Counted from the first letter of the stretch, positions 18,343-38,912 are shown. The stretch is DNA of 64,000 nt from Corynebacterium capitovis DSM 44611 (GCF_030440535.1 NZ_CP047117.1:1178001-1242000); one strand, 5' to 3'. Notes: a model not told the origin generated them from the sequence alone. Made by a program: numbers and translations.

Positions 18343-18460
18343 GGTCGGCGGTAACTTACTCTCCCACCCCCTCCCGGGGGCAGTACCATCAGCGCGGGCG
18401 GGCTTAGCTTCCGGGTTCGGAATGGGTCCGGGCGTGTCCCCGCCGCTATTGACCACCGAC
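18343..18460 (-). rRNA. rrf: 5S rRNA
   Basis: About 118 nt. The 5' end GTCGGTGGTCAATAGC and the 3' end GTAAGTTACCGCCGAC pair as helix I, and the internal CCGAACCCGGAAGCTAAGCC is the conserved 5S core. Ends are accurate to a few bases. Confidence 0.95.
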
Positions 18461-18512
18461 ACATTTTTTTGTTGTTGGGCGCCCCGTGGCCGGGGGGTGT
18501 GGTGTGTCAGAT

Positions 18513-18533
18513 ACTGCATAGTGGACGCGGGTA
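18513..18533. repeat. Right arm of the 23S processing stem
   Basis: This 21-mer is an inverted copy of 21712-21732 (two differences, one a G-U pair in RNA). The two arms flank 23S and would form the long stem cut by RNase III. Confidence 0.8.
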
Positions 18534-18554
18534 CGACACCTTTGTGGTGTGTGT

Positions 18555-23602
<5,048 letters not shown>

Positions 23603-24013
23603 ACGTTTCAGCAGAAACAGGCCGTGAAAAGCCCAAACCCAACCAAAACACGCAACCACACACACCCCACACCAAAGCAGAGCGCACACAGCCACGCACA
23701 AAAAAACAACCAACCCCCACACCACACCACAAAACACAGCAGTGCAGCACAAAAGGCCAGCCACAAAAAACACACCACGCGAATCAATCACGCACCATGC
23801 CACCAACCACACACACCACCACCACAACCAAGCAGCAGCAGCACATGCACGCCGGCACACACCCCACCACACCACCACAACCAAGCAGCAGCACAGCAAG
23901 ACACACACAGCACACAACCAACCCACAAACAAAAGTACATTGGCACACTATCGAGTTCTCAAACACCACACGCACACCCCACCACCAACCCATCAGGATT
24001 GAAGTGAAAGCAG
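23603..24013 (-). other. rRNA operon leader
   Basis: About 410 nt between the predicted rrn promoter and 16S. The transcript is extremely G/U rich with many UGUGUG and GGUUGG runs, so it should fold poorly. A motif TTTGAGAACTCGATAGTGTG (complement of 23945-23964) recurs in the 16S-23S spacer; such elements serve antitermination or processing in other actinobacteria. Open frames here are low-complexity and are not genes. Confidence 0.75.
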
Positions 24014-24020
24014 CTTGCTC

Positions 24021-24049
24021 AGGCTACATTGTCGTTTTCTCGAAGTCAA
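24021..24049 (-). promoter_or_regulatory. rRNA operon promoter
   Basis: TTGACT (24044-24049), 17-nt spacer, TAGCCT (24021-24026) on the minus strand. It lies about 410 nt before 16S, a typical distance for a corynebacterial rrn promoter. Confidence 0.7.
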
Positions 24050-24186
24050 CCTGGCGTTAACCGGTAACTTTCCGTCCGCGACGCTGTTTCTGAAATTATT
24101 CTGCCGACTCGGTCCGTTTCACCTTGGGGCTTCCCGTTCCGGCGGCGAGAAAGAACATTAGCCAGCACCCGTCAGATAACACAAAT

Positions 24187-24219
24187 CCCCTGCGTACGGT
24201 GTGTTTATGTGCGCAGGGG
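24187..24219 (-). terminator. Terminator after tyrS
   Basis: On the minus strand CCCCTGCG pairs with CGCAGGGG (stem extendable to 11 with one mismatch), loop of about 11-17 nt, then ATTTGTGTT. It starts about 20 nt after the tyrS stop and separates the gene from the rrn promoter. The stretch 24050-24186 holds nothing else recognised. Confidence 0.8.
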
Positions 24220-24238
24220 CGTCGTCAAGCTCGAAGGC

Positions 24239-25525
24239 CTAGATCCGCTTGACTCCGGCGAAATTTTTCTTGCCGCGCCGCAGGACCAGCCATCTTCCGT
24301 GAAGGAAGTTCTCGGACGAGGGGGTCCACTCCTCGTCGGAGATTCGCTCGTTGTTCACGTAAACGCCACCCTCGGCTACCGAGCGTCGGGCGGCTCCGCG
24401 CGAATCTGCCAGGCCAGTGCCGACGAGGAAGTCGATGATCGTCTCGGTCCGGGTCGAGGTTTCGTGAACCCTGGTCTCGGACACGGCTGAAGCCAGCGTC
24501 GCCTCATCGAGATCCCCGAGGTCCGCGCGACCGAACAGCGCCTGAGATGCCTGTTCAACCGATGCCGTGGCGTCTTCGCCGTGGATCAGAGTGGTCATTT
24601 CGCGAGCCAGGCGCCTTTGAGCCTCGCGCTTGAACGGCCTCTCCCGGACCTCTGTCTCCATCTCCGCCAGTTCGTCTCGGGTGAGGAACGTAAACCAGCG
24701 GAGGTACGTGATGACGTCTGCATCCGCCGTGTTCACAAAGTACTGGTACCACGCATACGGGCTGGTCATCTCGGGATCGAGCCACAGCGACCCGCCGCCC
24801 GTCGATTTGCCAAACTTTTTGCCTTCCGAGTCCGTGACCAGCGGCACCGTAAGCGCGTGCACCTTGGCGCCGTCCGCCCGACGGTTCAAGTCCACCCCGG
24901 CGACCAAGTTGCCCCACTGATCTCCACCGCCCACCTGCAGGACGCAGCCGTAATTGCGGCGGAGCTGGACGAAGTCGTTGGCCTGGAGCAGCATGTAGGA
25001 AAACTCGGTGAAGGAGATCCCGTCGCCCTCTAGGCGACGCTTGACTGTGTCACGGCTCAGCATGGTTGACAAGGAGAAATGCTTACCCACGTCACGCAAG
25101 AAATCGATGGCGCTGAGCTCGCGAGTCCACTCGTTGTTGTTTAGCAGCATCGCTGCGTTGTCACCCTCTAAAGTGACAAAACGCGACAGCTGGCCCGAGA
25201 TCCGGTCGGCCCATTCCGCGACGGTGTCACGAGAGTTCATGGTTCGCTCCCCCACGTCGCGCGGGTCCCCGATCATCCCCGTAGCACCCCCGGCCAGCAC
25301 GATCGGCCGGTGCCCAGCTAGCTGGAATCGGCGCAGCATGAGCAGGGGAACGAGGTGCCCGGCGTGGAGGGACGGCCCAGTCGGGTCGAAACCGCAGTAG
25401 AGGGTGATCGGTTCCTTCGTGGCTTCCCGGAGGTCATCAAGGTCGGTCGATTGGTTGATCAGCCCGCGCCATTCGAGCTCGTCGATGATTGAGGTGGGGG
25501 CGTGCGGACCGGAAGGTGAAGTCAT
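24239..25525 (-). CDS. tyrS: Tyrosyl-tRNA synthetase
   Basis: The product has 428 residues. The class I signature appears as HAGH (54-57, [10 protein letters not shown]) and KFGKS (237-241). The tyrosine pocket shows YCGFDPTG and [11 protein letters not shown]-terminal S4 domain ([20 protein letters not shown]) binds the tRNA. This is the bacterial TyrRS-S type. ATG at 25525 with only a distant GGAG. The gene follows trm112 and argH on the same strand and is closed by a clear terminator. No T-box leader is seen upstream. Confidence 0.96.
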   Translation of the reverse strand: MTSPSGPHAPTSIIDELEWRGLINQSTDLDDLREATKEPITLYCGFDPTGPSLHAGHLVPLLMLRRFQLAGHRPIVLAGGATGMIGDPRDVGERTMNSRDTVAEWADRISGQLSRFVTLEGDNAAMLLNNNEWTRELSAIDFLRDVGKHFSLSTMLSRDTVKRRLEGDGISFTEFSYMLLQANDFVQLRRNYGCVLQVGGGDQWGNLVAGVDLNRRADGAKVHALTVPLVTDSEGKKFGKSTGGGSLWLDPEMTSPYAWYQYFVNTADADVITYLRWFTFLTRDELAEMETEVRERPFKREAQRRLAREMTTLIHGEDATASVEQASQALFGRADLGDLDEATLASAVSETRVHETSTRTETIIDFLVGTGLADSRGAARRSVAEGGVYVNNERISDEEWTPSSENFLHGRWLVLRRGKKNFAGVKRI

Positions 25526-25573
25526 CTCAGTCGTCTTTTCTCCGTAGGTGAACGCGTGGTGGTGGGTTCGGGT

Positions 25574-25750
25574 CTACTGAGCCGGATAGGGCTCAGACTC
25601 ATCGACAAGAAGCACCGGGATGTCGTCCTCGATGCGATAGGCGATCGAAAGCCGATCATTAACCAGCAGTTGTTCTTCCTCGTGATACTCGAGCGGCCCC
25701 CCGTCCCTAGGGCAGGCGAGAAGCTCGAGCAGCTTCGGATCAAGACTCAT
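25574..25750 (-). CDS. Trm112-family small protein
   Basis: The product has 58 residues, beginning MSLDPKLLELLACPRDGGPL and containing LSIAYRIEDDIPVLLVDE, the complete Trm112 (former DUF343/YcaR) pattern. Only one of the usual zinc cysteines (in ACPRD) is present, as in many bacterial members. Trm112 proteins act as stabilising partners of methyltransferases in translation in yeast and archaea. The bacterial partner is not established. The gene lies 5 nt after argH and 48 nt before tyrS, on the same strand, so it is part of the transcript. Confidence 0.9.
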   Translation of the reverse strand: MSLDPKLLELLACPRDGGPLEYHEEEQLLVNDRLSIAYRIEDDIPVLLVDESEPYPAQ

Positions 25751-25755
25751 GAGGG

Positions 25756-28400
<2,645 letters not shown>

Positions 28401-28419
28401 GATGTCTCCTTTTGTGTGA

Positions 28420-28431
28420 AATGCGTGCATT
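28420..28431. promoter_or_regulatory. Candidate ArgR operator upstream of argG
   Basis: AATGCGTGCATT (plus) has symmetric AATGC/GCATT arms around a 2-nt centre and lies 20 nt before the argG ATG, in the argR-argG gap. The arms resemble the ATGCA repeats at the argC promoter. It is shorter than a full 18-bp ARG box. Confidence 0.45.
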
Positions 28432-28467
28432 ACTGTGATTACTGTCGTCACTGTGTGCCGCGCGTGG

Positions 28468-29897
<1,430 letters not shown>

Positions 29898-31079
29898 CTA
29901 CTTTGCTCCTTTCGAACAGCTTTCAAGCGTCGCCTCAAATCGGCGCACCGCCTCCCGTATTTCATCGCCAGTGATGACCAATGGGGGCGTGATTCGCACA
30001 ACGCTTGCCGACGGCGCGTTCAGGATCAACCCGTTACCCAACCCGGCGGTCACCATTTCTTTCGCTACGTCGCGGGCGAGCACGACTCCGAGCATGAGGC
30101 CGCGGCCGCGGACGTTGTTGACGCCGTCGAGCTGCCAAAGGAGCTGTGAGAACAGCTCGCCCTTCCGCTTCACCTCATCCATGAAATCGTCGTCCACGAC
30201 GTCAAGTACCGCGTTGGCCGCGGAGCAAGCGATGGGGTTGCCACCGAACGTCGTCCCGTGGGAGCCAGGCGTGAACAGCGAGGCCGCGCGCCCGCGCGCG
30301 ATGACCGCGCCGAGCGGGAGGCCGCCGCCGAGCCCCTTCGCCATCGTGATGACGTCGGGGGCGACGTTGTCGTGTTCGTGAGCGAAGAACCTTCCTGTTC
30401 TGCCCACGCCCGCCTGGACCTCGTCAACCACCATGAGGATGCCGTGCCTCGTGCATATCTCCCGCACGCTAGCTACGAACCCGTCGGGAGCGGGCAGAAC
30501 TCCTGACTCGCCCTGAATCGGTTCCAGGAAGATAGCGGCTACGTCACCTGGGTCGCGCTCGACCAGGAAGCGGAGGGCAGCTGTGTCCCCGTAGGGGTAA
30601 AACTCCACGCCCGGGGCCAGGGGTTCGAAGAGGCGGCGCTTGTCGGGTTGCCCGGTCAACGCGAGGGCGCCCATGGTCCGCCCGTGGAAACCGTGCTCGG
30701 CAGCGAGGATCCGTCCCCGGCCCGTCAACCGGGCGAGCTTAAATGCCGCCTCATTCGCCTCTGCACCCGAGTTGCACAAGAACACGCGGGCGGACTCATC
30801 ACCGGTTCGAGCTTGGAGGCGCTGCGCGAGCGTCACGACAGGTCGGGTTGCGAAGAAGTTGGAGACGTGGCCCAGCGTCGCCGTTTGCTCGCTTACCGCC
30901 CGCACGATAGCGGGGTGCGCGTGGCCGAGCGCGTTGACCGCAATCCCAGCGAGCAGGTCGATGTACTCCTTGCCGGAAGCGTCCGTCACCGTGGCACCCG
31001 CGCCCGAGACCAGCTCGAGCTGAGGCGCCCCGTAGGTGTCCATAAGTGAGGAGGCCCACGCGTCGATCGCAGTACTCAC
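29898..31079 (-). CDS. argD: Acetylornithine aminotransferase
   Basis: The product has 393 residues, a class III PLP enzyme that forms N-acetylornithine. The pyridoxal lysine lies in [18 protein letters not shown], preceded by the [15 protein letters not shown] stretch containing the Asp that contacts the PLP ring. [15 protein letters not shown] is the phosphate-binding motif. GTG start (31077-31079) overlapping the argB stop by 4 nt (GTGA). Length and motifs are complete. Confidence 0.96.
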   Translation of the reverse strand: MSTAIDAWASSLMDTYGAPQLELVSGAGATVTDASGKEYIDLLAGIAVNALGHAHPAIVRAVSEQTATLGHVSNFFATRPVVTLAQRLQARTGDESARVFLCNSGAEANEAAFKLARLTGRGRILAAEHGFHGRTMGALALTGQPDKRRLFEPLAPGVEFYPYGDTAALRFLVERDPGDVAAIFLEPIQGESGVLPAPDGFVASVREICTRHGILMVVDEVQAGVGRTGRFFAHEHDNVAPDVITMAKGLGGGLPLGAVIARGRAASLFTPGSHGTTFGGNPIACSAANAVLDVVDDDFMDEVKRKGELFSQLLWQLDGVNNVRGRGLMLGVVLARDVAKEMVTAGLGNGLILNAPSASVVRITPPLVITGDEIREAVRRFEATLESCSKGAK

Positions 31080-32032
31080 GCCTGATCGTCCTTTCTAAAA
31101 ACTGTCCCCTCCGGGTAGTGCGAGGCGTCGTAGCCGTCAGGCAAAACCATCGTGCCTATTCCTCCCGTTGTGAGAAGCTCGAGCAGCACCGAGTGGGCGA
31201 TTCTGCCGTCAATCACATGGGCAGCCCTCACGCCGCCGCGCACGGCTGTCATGCACGCCTCCATCTTTGGGATCATGCCGGCATCGAGCGTCGGCATCAT
31301 TGCGCCCAAGCCCGACACCTCAATCTTTGACACGAGTGAATCCTGATTGGGCCAATCGGTGTACACGCCCTCAACGTTCGTCAGCACCACAAGACGCTCC
31401 GCTCCGAGCGCCGCCGCCAGCTCGCCGGCGGCCTCGTCGGCGTTGATGTTGTAGACGTTCCCGTCCGCGCCAGGGGCGATCCCGGACACGACGGGAATGC
31501 GACCCGCGTCGATGAGGTCCATGACGGCGGACGGGTTGACGTCGACAATCGTGCCGACGAGGCCGATGTCAAGCGCTTGCCCGTTTTCCTCCACGAAACG
31601 CTGCTCGGCGCGGAACAACCCCGCGTCCTCCCCCGAAATTCCTACGGCGTAGGGCCCGTGCGAGTTGATCCGCCCAAGTAGGTCTCGCCCGACTTGGCCG
31701 AAAAGCACCATGCGGACGACTTCCAGGATTTCCGGAGTTGTTACTCGCAACCCACCGAGGAACTCCCCGCCGTCCATTCCAAGCCTGGTGAGCATTGCAG
31801 ATATCTGCGGTCCACCACCGTGCACGACAACGGGTTTGACACCTACGGTGCGGAGGAACACCATGTCCGCGGCAAAAGCGGACTTCAGGTCCTCGTCCAC
31901 CATCGCGTTCCCGCCGTACTTCACCACGACGATTTTGTCGCGGTAATGCTGCAGCCAGGGCAGGGCCTCTGCGAGGACATGAGCGCGCGCCTCATTGGTG
32001 AGGTTCATTGCGCTAAGCGGAGATGCCATCAT
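31076..32032 (-). CDS. argB: Acetylglutamate kinase
   Basis: The product has 318 residues and phosphorylates N-acetylglutamate. The amino-acid-kinase motifs [12 protein letters not shown] (about 35-46) and [14 protein letters not shown] (about 67-80) are clear, as is ITGxGDGN-like [15 protein letters not shown]. The C-terminal part [25 protein letters not shown] is conserved in arginine-inhibited kinases. Two adjacent ATG codons (32032, 32029) could serve as start; GGAGGA is 7 nt before the first. An N-terminal helix is present, consistent with the hexameric, feedback-inhibited form. Confidence 0.96.
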   Translation of the reverse strand: MMASPLSAMNLTNEARAHVLAEALPWLQHYRDKIVVVKYGGNAMVDEDLKSAFAADMVFLRTVGVKPVVVHGGGPQISAMLTRLGMDGGEFLGGLRVTTPEILEVVRMVLFGQVGRDLLGRINSHGPYAVGISGEDAGLFRAEQRFVEENGQALDIGLVGTIVDVNPSAVMDLIDAGRIPVVSGIAPGADGNVYNINADEAAGELAAALGAERLVVLTNVEGVYTDWPNQDSLVSKIEVSGLGAMMPTLDAGMIPKMEACMTAVRGGVRAAHVIDGRIAHSVLLELLTTGGIGTMVLPDGYDASHYPEGTVFRKDDQA

Positions 32033-32047
32033 GAGATTTCCTCCTCC

Positions 32048-33208
32048 CTATGTGCTGTAAGCCGAGTTGATTTCCACATAGGCATGCGACAGATCCGTCG
32101 TCCGTACCGTTGCTGTGCCTGCCCCGCCGGTGCCCAGGTCAACAAGGACCTGCACATCCGCCCCGGAAAGGTCGACTTGGCGCGCCCCAGGCGTCCCTGT
32201 GGAGTCAATGCAGACGGGCTGCCCGTTGAAAGAGACGGAGATCTTGTCCGGATTCATGTCAGCGTCGGCCATCCCAACGGCTGCGAGCGTGCGGCCCCAG
32301 TTCGGGTCCGAACCGAACATGGCGCACTTGAACAGGTTGTCCCGCCCGATGGTTCGCGCCGCGTTCAGAGCCTGCGCCTCGGACCCGGTGCCGGTCACAG
32401 TAATCGTCACGCGTTTGGTGACGCCTTCGGCATCAGCCTGCATTTGACGGGCAAGGTCCTCACACACCTCTAAAACGGCGGCATCAAGGTCCTCCTGGGT
32501 CGGCGTGACACCGCTGGCGCCGCTCGCCATCAGGATGACCGTGTCATTTGTCGAGGTCGCCCCGTCGATGTCGAGCGTATCGAAGGTCGCGGCAGTCGCG
32601 GCGCGCAGAGCGCGGTCGAGCGTCTCAGGCGTCGCGACAGCGTCGGTGCTAAGACAGGCGAGCATCGTTGCTAGGGACGGCGCCATCATCCCCACGCCTT
32701 TGCCCATCGCCCCCACGCTCCACCCATCCCGGGCAGCGAGCGCCTGCTTCGCAACGGTGTCGGTGGTCATGATCGCCCGCGCCGCGGCCTCCCCCTCGTC
32801 CCCAAGCGAGGAAGACAGTTCAACAATCCCCGCGCGGAGCTTGCTCATTGGCAACAGGTCACCGATAAGCCCCGTGGAACACACTGCGACGTCGTCTAGC
32901 TCGATGCCAACATTCTCGGCAACGAGCTCCTGCTCCTCCACCGCGTCTGCATCCCCCTGAGCCCCGTTGCAGGCATTGGCGTTGCCGGAATTGAAAACGA
33001 CAGCTTTGAGCGTGCCATCCGCGACGGCACGCCGGGTGGCTTTTACTGGCGAGGCGACCACGCGATTGCGGGTGAAAACTGCAGACGCCGAGAACAATGG
33101 GCCAGTGTTGACAACAAGTGCCATGTCGGGGTTGCCGGATGCCTTGATCCCGGCGGTTGTCGCTGCCGCGATGAAACCCCGTGGTGCTGTGACGCCTAAC
33201 GATGACAT
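32048..33208 (-). CDS. argJ: Glutamate N-acetyltransferase / N-acetylglutamate synthase
   Basis: The product has 386 residues and recycles the acetyl group from acetylornithine to glutamate. The self-cleavage and nucleophile site is ATMLA with Thr181, so the precursor should split into alpha (1-180) and beta chains. KGVGMMAP lies just before it and TTDTxxK appears as [11 protein letters not shown]. Whether it also uses acetyl-CoA (bifunctional) cannot be seen. ATG at 33208 with AAGGGAA upstream. It lies between argC and argB with short gaps. Confidence 0.95.
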   Translation of the reverse strand: MSSLGVTAPRGFIAAATTAGIKASGNPDMALVVNTGPLFSASAVFTRNRVVASPVKATRRAVADGTLKAVVFNSGNANACNGAQGDADAVEEQELVAENVGIELDDVAVCSTGLIGDLLPMSKLRAGIVELSSSLGDEGEAAARAIMTTDTVAKQALAARDGWSVGAMGKGVGMMAPSLATMLACLSTDAVATPETLDRALRAATAATFDTLDIDGATSTNDTVILMASGASGVTPTQEDLDAAVLEVCEDLARQMQADAEGVTKRVTITVTGTGSEAQALNAARTIGRDNLFKCAMFGSDPNWGRTLAAVGMADADMNPDKISVSFNGQPVCIDSTGTPGARQVDLSGADVQVLVDLGTGGAGTATVRTTDLSHAYVEINSAYST

Positions 33209-33226
33209 AAGAGGTTCCCTTCTGTT

Positions 33227-34279
33227 TTAGGGCGCCACGCCGACAGTGGGAAGGCCCGCGGTCTCGTCGAAACCGAGTGCGATGTTCATACACTGGACCG
33301 CCGCGCCCGCTGTTCCCTTGGTCAGGTTGTCGATGGCCGTGGTCACGAGGAGTTTGCCCGAACGCTCGTCAGCCTCGACCTGGAGGTGGCACATGTTGGT
33401 GCCCACCACGTTTTTCGTCTGCGGTTGGATTCCCTCCGGCATTACCCACACGAATTGCTCCGAAGCATAAAAGTCGAGGTATACCTGTCGGGCTCGGGCG
33501 GTATCCACCCCTTCTTCTAGCGGCGCGGTGACGGTCGTAAGGATGCCCCGTGGCAGCGGTGCGAGAACTGGAGTGAAGCTGACTTTGACGTCGCCGGCAC
33601 GCGCCCCGGCCACCTCCGCGATGTTTTGCGCGATTTCAGGGGTGTGACGGTGGCGTCCACCGGTGCCGTACGCTTTGAGGGACCCCATCGTTTCCGAGCC
33701 GAGCAGGGACACCCGCGCTTTCTTCCCAGCGCCTGAAACACCGGTCACGGACACTACGTTCACGTCTGGACGGGCGATACCCGCTTGGATAGCCGGCATA
33801 GCCGCAAGCGTCGCCCCGGTGGGGAAACACCCGGGGATCGCAACGCGCCGTGAAGCGGCGATGCGCTCTCGGTGGCCCGGCATCTCCGGGATTCCGTAAG
33901 GCCACGTGCCGGCGTGATCGTTTCCGTAGTACTCCACCCAATCGGCGGGATTCTCCAGCCGGAAGTCAGCGGCGCAGTCGAGGATGAGAGTGGACTCCGG
34001 CAGCTTCTTGGCAATGTCTGCGGAGTAGCCGTGCGGCAGGCCGAGAAAAACGACATCGTGGCCGGCGAGGACCGCGGGGTCCGTCTTCTCCATTACCCGG
34101 TCCGCCAGCTGCGGAACGTGCGGAAGCAGCGCGGCGCCGGTTTGCCCCGAGTTCGCGTTCGCAGTGAGCGCCCCGATGACGAGCTCACCCGATTGGTACG
34201 CCGGGTGGCCCAAGAGCAGACGGAGAATCTCCCCGCCTGCATATCCCGTCGCACCCGCCACGGCTACTTTGAGTGTCAT
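33227..34279 (-). CDS. argC: N-acetyl-gamma-glutamyl-phosphate reductase
   Basis: The product has 350 residues and reduces acetylglutamyl phosphate with NADPH. The N-terminal Rossmann motif is [18 protein letters not shown], and the catalytic cysteine is in [12 protein letters not shown] (near residue 150). The ATG at 34279 has no Shine-Dalgarno but lies exactly 7 nt downstream of a TACAGT -10 box, so a leaderless transcript is expected. A GTG at 34288 in frame is the alternative. This is the first gene of argCJBDFR-GH. Confidence 0.95.
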   Translation of the reverse strand: MTLKVAVAGATGYAGGEILRLLLGHPAYQSGELVIGALTANANSGQTGAALLPHVPQLADRVMEKTDPAVLAGHDVVFLGLPHGYSADIAKKLPESTLILDCAADFRLENPADWVEYYGNDHAGTWPYGIPEMPGHRERIAASRRVAIPGCFPTGATLAAMPAIQAGIARPDVNVVSVTGVSGAGKKARVSLLGSETMGSLKAYGTGGRHRHTPEIAQNIAEVAGARAGDVKVSFTPVLAPLPRGILTTVTAPLEEGVDTARARQVYLDFYASEQFVWVMPEGIQPQTKNVVGTNMCHLQVEADERSGKLLVTTAIDNLTKGTAGAAVQCMNIALGFDETAGLPTVGVAP

Positions 34280-34286
34280 AAAAGCC

Positions 34287-34323
34287 ACTGTAGGCTTTTA
34301 TGCAATCAAATGCAATCTATGCA
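34287..34323 (-). promoter_or_regulatory. argC promoter overlaid by ATGCA repeats (ArgR-type operator)
   Basis: On the minus strand TTGCAT (34310-34315), 17-nt spacer, TACAGT (34287-34292), then 7 nt to the argC ATG. On the plus strand ATGCA occurs at 34300, 34310 and 34319, spacing 10 and 9 nt. The first two copies cover the spacer and -35, as expected for a repressor site. The third overlaps the pheT stop. Confidence 0.65.
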
Positions 34324-36824
34324 CGCATCTCTGCGCCGCACTCTCGCTGCGCAGTCTCAACCGCAGCAAGACGGGCCGCGGAAGCTTCGTCTTCCGTGAG
34401 CGTCCGGTCGGGGGCGCGGAAGACGAGGCCGAAAGCGAGGGACTTCTTCCCCACGCCGAGGTGATCAGCACGGTAGACGTCGAAAAGCGAGACGCTTTCC
34501 AGCAGCTCTCCGGCGCCGCGCTCAACCGCCCGTCGCACGGACTCGGCGGGAACCTGCTCGTCCACAACCAACGCGATGTCTTGGAGAACAGCTGGGAATG
34601 CGGAAAGCGACGGAGCCGGCAGCCGGGTGTTTTCGGGCAGGCTGCTCAGGTCGATTTCCATAGCGCACGCGCGCTCCGGCAGGCCGAGCGACTCGAGGAT
34701 CTGCGGGTGCAACTCCCCAGCATGCCCGACAACGGTGCCTCCGGCGAACAGCGCCGCGCAGCGTCCGGGGTGCCACGGGAGGTACCCTGCCGCCTCCACG
34801 TCGAGCTCGACCCCGGCCGCCCGGGCTACGACCCGCGCGGATTCAATCGAATCAGCCCACGAGTACGCACGCCCGGCGCCCCACGGCCCGCCCAACTCGT
34901 GGAGGCCCACACCCACCGTCGCCGCGTGGAGGTGCTGCTGGGGCAAGGACTCAACGAGCTCACGCAACTCCTCCTCCCTCGGACGCGCGGTGACGTCGAG
35001 CAGAGGCGAGGAATCAGCCCGGCGCCGGGTGACCTGCGCCACCGAATAGACCGACAGGTCGCGCTTTCCGCGTGCGACGTTTCGGCCGACCGCCTCGAGC
35101 ATGGGGGGCAGCAGGGTGGACCCCAGCATCGCGTAGTCCGCATCGAGCGGGTTGCGGACGGTGACAACCTCCCGCCGCGGGTCATCCGCGTCAAGGCCCC
35201 AGGTATCGAACGTCGTATTCGCGATGAAGGGCGTGGGGATGATCTCGGCGTATCCGGAGTAGGCCAGCGCGTGAGTTACGGCTCGGCGCCGCTTCTGCGC
35301 GGGCGAAAGACCCCGCCCGCCGCGCGGCGTCGGCAGGACGGACGGGATCGCGTCCAATCCCTCAAGGCGCACGACTTCCTCGATGAGGTCTACGGGCATG
35401 ATGAGGTCGTTACGCCAGGTTGGCGGGACAACCCGCAGCTCGTCTCCGTGACGCTCGACCTCGCAACCCACTTCGCTCAATCGCGTGACGACGTCCTCCG
35501 CGCTGTACTCCACGCCCACGACCTCAGCCGGGCGGGAAGCACGCATCGTGATCGTTCGCCGCTCGGGCTCGCTTCCGACGAGAGTGCGACCCGCGGCGAT
35601 TGTGCCGCCGGCGCACTCGACAAGCAGTGCGCACGCGACGTCGAGCGCAACCTCCACAACGGCCGGGTCGACACCCCGTTCAAACCGGCGAGATGCCTCG
35701 GAGCTGAGGCGGTGACGGCGAGCAGTCCGCGCCACGGTGAGTTCATCCCACGTCGCGGCCTCGAAATAGACCGAGGACGTTTCCTCCGAGATCTCGGAGG
35801 TGGTGCCCCCCATAACACCGGCGAGTGACTGGATGCCGGAGGCGTCGGAAATCACCACGTCCTCGGCCGACAGGGTCCGCCGGACATGATCGAGGGTCTC
35901 AAACTCTTCTCCGCCCGCGGCGGTGTGCACGCGGAGGGAACCCGAGATCTTGTCGGCATCAAATGCGTGCATCGGCTGCCCGAGGAGAAGCATCACGTAG
36001 TTGGTCACGTCGGTGGCTGCGTTGACGGAGCGGATGCCACTGAGCATCAGCTCGCGTTGGAGCCAAAAAGGGGCTGGAGAATGAGGGTCGATGCCTTCAA
36101 CCTTGCGCACACCGAAGCACCGGGCTTTGGTGGACGGCTCCAGGGAGACGTCGATCAGCGAACCCTGCGGCTCGGGAACAGCAGTGAGGTCCACGCCCGC
36201 GACGTCCGGCCGCGTCGCGATATCCATATAGGTCAAACCGAAAGACGAGGCGATCTCGCGCACGATACCGCGGGCCGACAGAGCGTATCCGCGGTCGGGC
36301 GTGATGTTGACGTCAAAGACGGTGTCCGCCAAGCCGAGGCCCTTCCTGGCGTCCTCACCCGGGGTCCCCGACCCGTCCGGCAGGGTAATAATCCCTTCGC
36401 TTTTTGCGCTCAAGCCGAGCTCCGCCGCTGACGCCATCATCCCGTTCGAGATGTGACCGTAGGTTTCTCGCGCGGCGATGGCGAAACCACCCGGAAGAAC
36501 GGCACCCGGCAGCGAGACGACAACGAGGTCGCCGACGTTGAAATTGCGAGCGCCGCATATGATCCCCTGTGGCTCGCCAGTGCCGTTCGCGCGACCCACG
36601 TCAACCTGGCAGTAACGAATCGGCTTCTTAAACCCGCTAAGCTCCTCGATTTCAAGCACGCGGCCGTAAACGAGTGGCCCGGTGGTCTCCGGGATGGCGG
36701 TGAAACCCTCGGTTTCGAAACCGACCCGGACGAACCCGGCGTCGAGTTCTTCGGGAGAGACGGACCAGCCTTCGTTCCCGCCGTTACGGAGCAGGCGAGT
36801 AATCCACTCTTGCGAAATCAGCAT
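34317..36824 (-). CDS. pheT: Phenylalanyl-tRNA synthetase beta subunit
   Basis: The product has 835 residues. Domains in order: N-terminal, EMAP-like tRNA-binding domain (about 45-160, ending in SNGMMASAAELGLS), B3/4 editing domain (about 225-400), B5 domain, catalytic-like core, and C-terminal FDX-ACB anticodon-binding domain (about 740-835, SAFPAVLQDIALVVDE). Together with PheS it forms the alpha2-beta2 enzyme. It follows pheS after 18 nt with AGGAG at longer than usual spacing. The stop lies in the argC control region, only 37 nt before argC. Confidence 0.96.
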   Translation of the reverse strand: MLISQEWITRLLRNGGNEGWSVSPEELDAGFVRVGFETEGFTAIPETTGPLVYGRVLEIEELSGFKKPIRYCQVDVGRANGTGEPQGIICGARNFNVGDLVVVSLPGAVLPGGFAIAARETYGHISNGMMASAAELGLSAKSEGIITLPDGSGTPGEDARKGLGLADTVFDVNITPDRGYALSARGIVREIASSFGLTYMDIATRPDVAGVDLTAVPEPQGSLIDVSLEPSTKARCFGVRKVEGIDPHSPAPFWLQRELMLSGIRSVNAATDVTNYVMLLLGQPMHAFDADKISGSLRVHTAAGGEEFETLDHVRRTLSAEDVVISDASGIQSLAGVMGGTTSEISEETSSVYFEAATWDELTVARTARRHRLSSEASRRFERGVDPAVVEVALDVACALLVECAGGTIAAGRTLVGSEPERRTITMRASRPAEVVGVEYSAEDVVTRLSEVGCEVERHGDELRVVPPTWRNDLIMPVDLIEEVVRLEGLDAIPSVLPTPRGGRGLSPAQKRRRAVTHALAYSGYAEIIPTPFIANTTFDTWGLDADDPRREVVTVRNPLDADYAMLGSTLLPPMLEAVGRNVARGKRDLSVYSVAQVTRRRADSSPLLDVTARPREEELRELVESLPQQHLHAATVGVGLHELGGPWGAGRAYSWADSIESARVVARAAGVELDVEAAGYLPWHPGRCAALFAGGTVVGHAGELHPQILESLGLPERACAMEIDLSSLPENTRLPAPSLSAFPAVLQDIALVVDEQVPAESVRRAVERGAGELLESVSLFDVYRADHLGVGKKSLAFGLVFRAPDRTLTEDEASAARLAAVETAQRECGAEMRA

Positions 36825-36842
36825 GTCGTTTGAACTCCTCTG

Positions 36843-38138
<1,296 letters not shown>

Positions 38139-38912
38139 ATGACCCGTTTCTTCGAGGGACGACCCCTCGACCGGCAACACGAGGACGTCGAAGATCAAGG
38201 CCTGGCCTTCGACCTCGGCACTCTACACACGCGCGTCACCCGCCGACGTCTGCTGGGAATGTGAGGGGTTGGCGCTGGCGCGGCGGCACTCGCGGCCTGC
38301 GCACCCATCGGACAATCAGCCTCGACGGCTTCCTCAACCGCGACGTCAACAACCACCGCCACCGCTGGTGCGGCAGCTGCGGCAATCGAGATGGAAACCG
38401 AGACCTCCGGCCCCTACCCGGGGGACGGTTCAAACGGACCCGACGTCTTGGAGCAGGTAGGTGTTCAGCGCAAAGATATTCGCGGTTCAATTGGCGGCGG
38501 CGCGACCGCGAGCGGTATCCCGCTGAGCGTCACAATGAACATCATCGACATGACGAACTCGAACTCACCTATGGCGGGCGCTGCGGTCTACATGTGGCAT
38601 TGCAACGCGGAGGGTGAGTACTCGATGTATTCCGCGGGATTGGAAAACGAAACGTACCTGCGAGGCGTGCAGGTGACGGGTGACGACGGTTCCGTCGAAT
38701 TCACGACTATCGTCCCCGGCTGCTACTCCGGGCGTTGGCCACACATTCACTTCGAGGTGTTCTCCTCGGTGGACGACATCACGGACTCCACGAAGGCGAT
38801 CTTGACCTCAACCGCCCAGCGGCATCGCCCCCATGGGTGGCGGCACTCCCTCGCGACCGCCAACCACCTAATCGCCCACGGCGCCGCCCGGGGAAAATAT
38901 CGCCTTCGATGA
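38139..38912 (+). pseudogene. Intradiol ring-cleavage dioxygenase, Tat lipoprotein type (degraded)
   Basis: The first 41 codons end in a twin-arginine signal (VTRRRLLGM) and then hit an in-frame TGA at 38262-38264. Reading on in the same frame gives the rest of the signal (GVGAGAAALAAC lipobox) and the dioxygenase domain: SGPYPGDGS, VYMWHCNAEGEYSMYS and CYSGRWPHIHFEV, the Tyr/His iron-ligand region. After TKAILTS the sequence stops resembling the family and ends at 38912, about 70 residues short, overlapping the 3' end of the trmH-like gene. Two independent lesions make it a pseudogene. A sequencing error could explain only the first. Confidence 0.85.

Noticed and set aside
23610..23940. CRISPR or microsatellite array from CACA runs
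   Set aside because: There is no regular repeat-spacer unit. It is compositional bias of the rRNA leader.
34164..35828. 554-residue plus-strand ORF opposite pheT
   Set aside because: Shadow frame. pheT carries all domains on the minus strand.
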